DNA of 13,891 nucleotides, from NCBI GenBank assembly GCA_964627505.1, contig CAZVKB010000071.1:1-13891 (forward strand). Reading direction: 5' to 3'. Positions 13,075-13,891 of this stretch are shown piece by piece. Every line of letters starts with the position of its first letter. The first letter of the stretch is position 1. The translations under genes and the position numbers were made by a program. The DNA is from JACJWR01 sp964627505 (GTDB taxonomy: Bacteria; Actinomycetota; Actinomycetes; S36-B12; UBA10799). The notes beneath the pieces were generated by a model that worked only from the letters and a program-made list of their open reading frames with translations, did no database searches and was not told where the DNA came from.

Positions 13075-13891
13075 ATGACAATTCTCAACGAACCACCCCA
13101 GCAAGCGATTGCTGCCCCCGCTGCGCCGGTGAGCCGAAAAGCGGCACGCAAGCAGAACATGGGCCGCACGATCGTGAAGTGGGTGACGTCCACCGATCAC
13201 AAGACGATCGGCTACCTCTACCTCATCACGTCGTTCGTGTTTTTCATCATCGGCGGCGTCATGGCGTTGGCAATCCGGGGCGAGTTGGCCAACCCCGGAA
13301 TGCAATTCCTGAGCAACGCGCAGTACAACCAGATGTTCACGATGCACGGCAGCATCATGCTGCTGCTCTTCGCGACGCCGCTGTTCGTGGGCTTCTCGAA
13401 CATCCTGGTTCCGCTGCAGATCGGCGCCCCCGACGTCGCCTTCCCGCGGCTGAACATGTTCGGCTTCTACCTCTTCGCCTTCGGCGGCATCGTCGTGATG
13501 TCGAGCTTCCTCACCCCGTCGGGTGCGGCCGACTTCGGCTGGTTCGCCTACACGCCGCTGTCGCTCGAGGTCTACACGCCCTCGCAGGGCGCAGACCTGT
13601 GGATCATGGGCTTCGCCATCGGTGGAATCGGCACGATCCTGTCGGCGGTGAACTTCATCACGACCATCGTGGTGATGCGGGCCCCCGGCATGACCATGTT
13701 CCGGATGCCGGTGTTCACCTGGACGGCGCTGCTCACCAGCGTGCTGGTCCTGGTGGCCTTCCCCGTGCTCGCGGCTACTCTGGTCGTACTCGAGACCGAC
13801 CGCAAGCTCGGCACTGTCGTCTTCGACGCCGCCAACGGCGGCGCGATCCTGTGGCAGCACCTGTTCTGGTTCTTCGGCCATCCGGAGGTCT
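13075..13891 (+). CDS. ctaD: Cytochrome c oxidase subunit I (aa3 type), partial, 3' end missing
   Basis: This is the catalytic haem-copper subunit that reduces O2 to water and pumps protons. The visible 272 codons carry a basic N-terminal tail (1-30), then WVTSTDHKTIGYLYLI and successive membrane helices. The low-spin haem ligand His91 (FTMHGSIM) is present. The D-channel entrance is present with Asp120 and Asn127 (IGAPDVAFPRLN). At the cut edge is WFFGHPEV with the CuB ligand His269; the cross-linked Tyr and remaining ligands lie outside. ATG 13075 is preceded by AAGGG. From about codon 29 the third codon position is almost always G or C, unlike ctaC and the first 28 codons. Confidence 0.97.
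   Translation, partial: MTILNEPPQQAIAAPAAPVSRKAARKQNMGRTIVKWVTSTDHKTIGYLYLITSFVFFIIGGVMALAIRGELANPGMQFLSNAQYNQMFTMHGSIMLLLFATPLFVGFSNILVPLQIGAPDVAFPRLNMFGFYLFAFGGIVVMSSFLTPSGAADFGWFAYTPLSLEVYTPSQGADLWIMGFAIGGIGTILSAVNFITTIVVMRAPGMTMFRMPVFTWTALLTSVLVLVAFPVLAATLVVLETDRKLGTVVFDAANGGAILWQHLFWFFGHPEV

Noticed and set aside
12955..13881. 308-codon open frame opposite ctaD, rich in His, Glu and Arg
   Set aside because: It is antisense to an unmistakable ctaD. The odd composition is what a GC3-biased gene gives on the other strand, and it matches no family I know.

Overview
The window comes from a moderately GC-rich actinobacterium of unresolved genus. Support for this is the gene content and order: an adenosine-kinase-type PfkB gene, an A-type Fe-S carrier, a glycerate kinase, nadA, a NifS-like gene and ctaC-ctaD lie close together, as in mycobacteria and streptomycetes. 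There are also DUF3043, PspA/PspAB and SCO2322-family genes, many GTG starts, and several genes that look leaderless. I see no rRNA, tRNA, insertion sequence, phage gene or CRISPR array. No gene-free stretch exceeds about 225 bp.

Region 1 (1-2570, minus strand) is a vitamin-uptake operon. A cobalamin riboswitch (aptamer about 2434-2535) precedes a secreted, C-terminally anchored SCO2322-family protein. This is followed by a long EcfT and an EcfA-type ATPase that runs off the left edge. The EcfT stop and EcfA start overlap as ATGA. The riboswitch points to cobalamin or a related corrinoid or cobalt compound as the cargo; the S component is not visible.

Region 2 (2571-4563, minus strand) has a conserved 71-residue protein, an aldo/keto reductase and a two-TM DUF3043 protein. 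The last two have TANNNT boxes six bases before GTG starts, so they are probably transcribed as leaderless mRNAs.

Region 3 (4564-6204, plus) is an envelope-stress pair, pspA and pspAB. It runs convergently into nadA (6201-7385, minus), and the two stop codons share one TTAA.

Region 4 (7426-10817, plus) carries a glycerate kinase, an erpA-like Fe-S carrier preceded by a DtxR/IdeR-type iron box, an adoK-like adenosine kinase, and aat (N-end rule aminoacyl transferase).

Region 5 (10830-13891) holds a NifS-family protein on the minus strand that has lost the PLP-binding lysine but kept the catalytic-cysteine loop. It is divergent from ctaC and ctaD (aa3-type cytochrome c oxidase subunits II and I); ctaD is cut by the right edge. 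The ctaC leader can form two mutually exclusive hairpins, one of which buries the ribosome-binding site. CtaD shows an abrupt change in third-position base use near its start.

The most unusual items are the lysine-less NifS homologue beside the oxidase genes, the riboswitch-controlled SCO2322/ECF operon, the ctaC leader structure, and the composition break in ctaD. All homology statements come from recognising motifs by eye; no database search was run.
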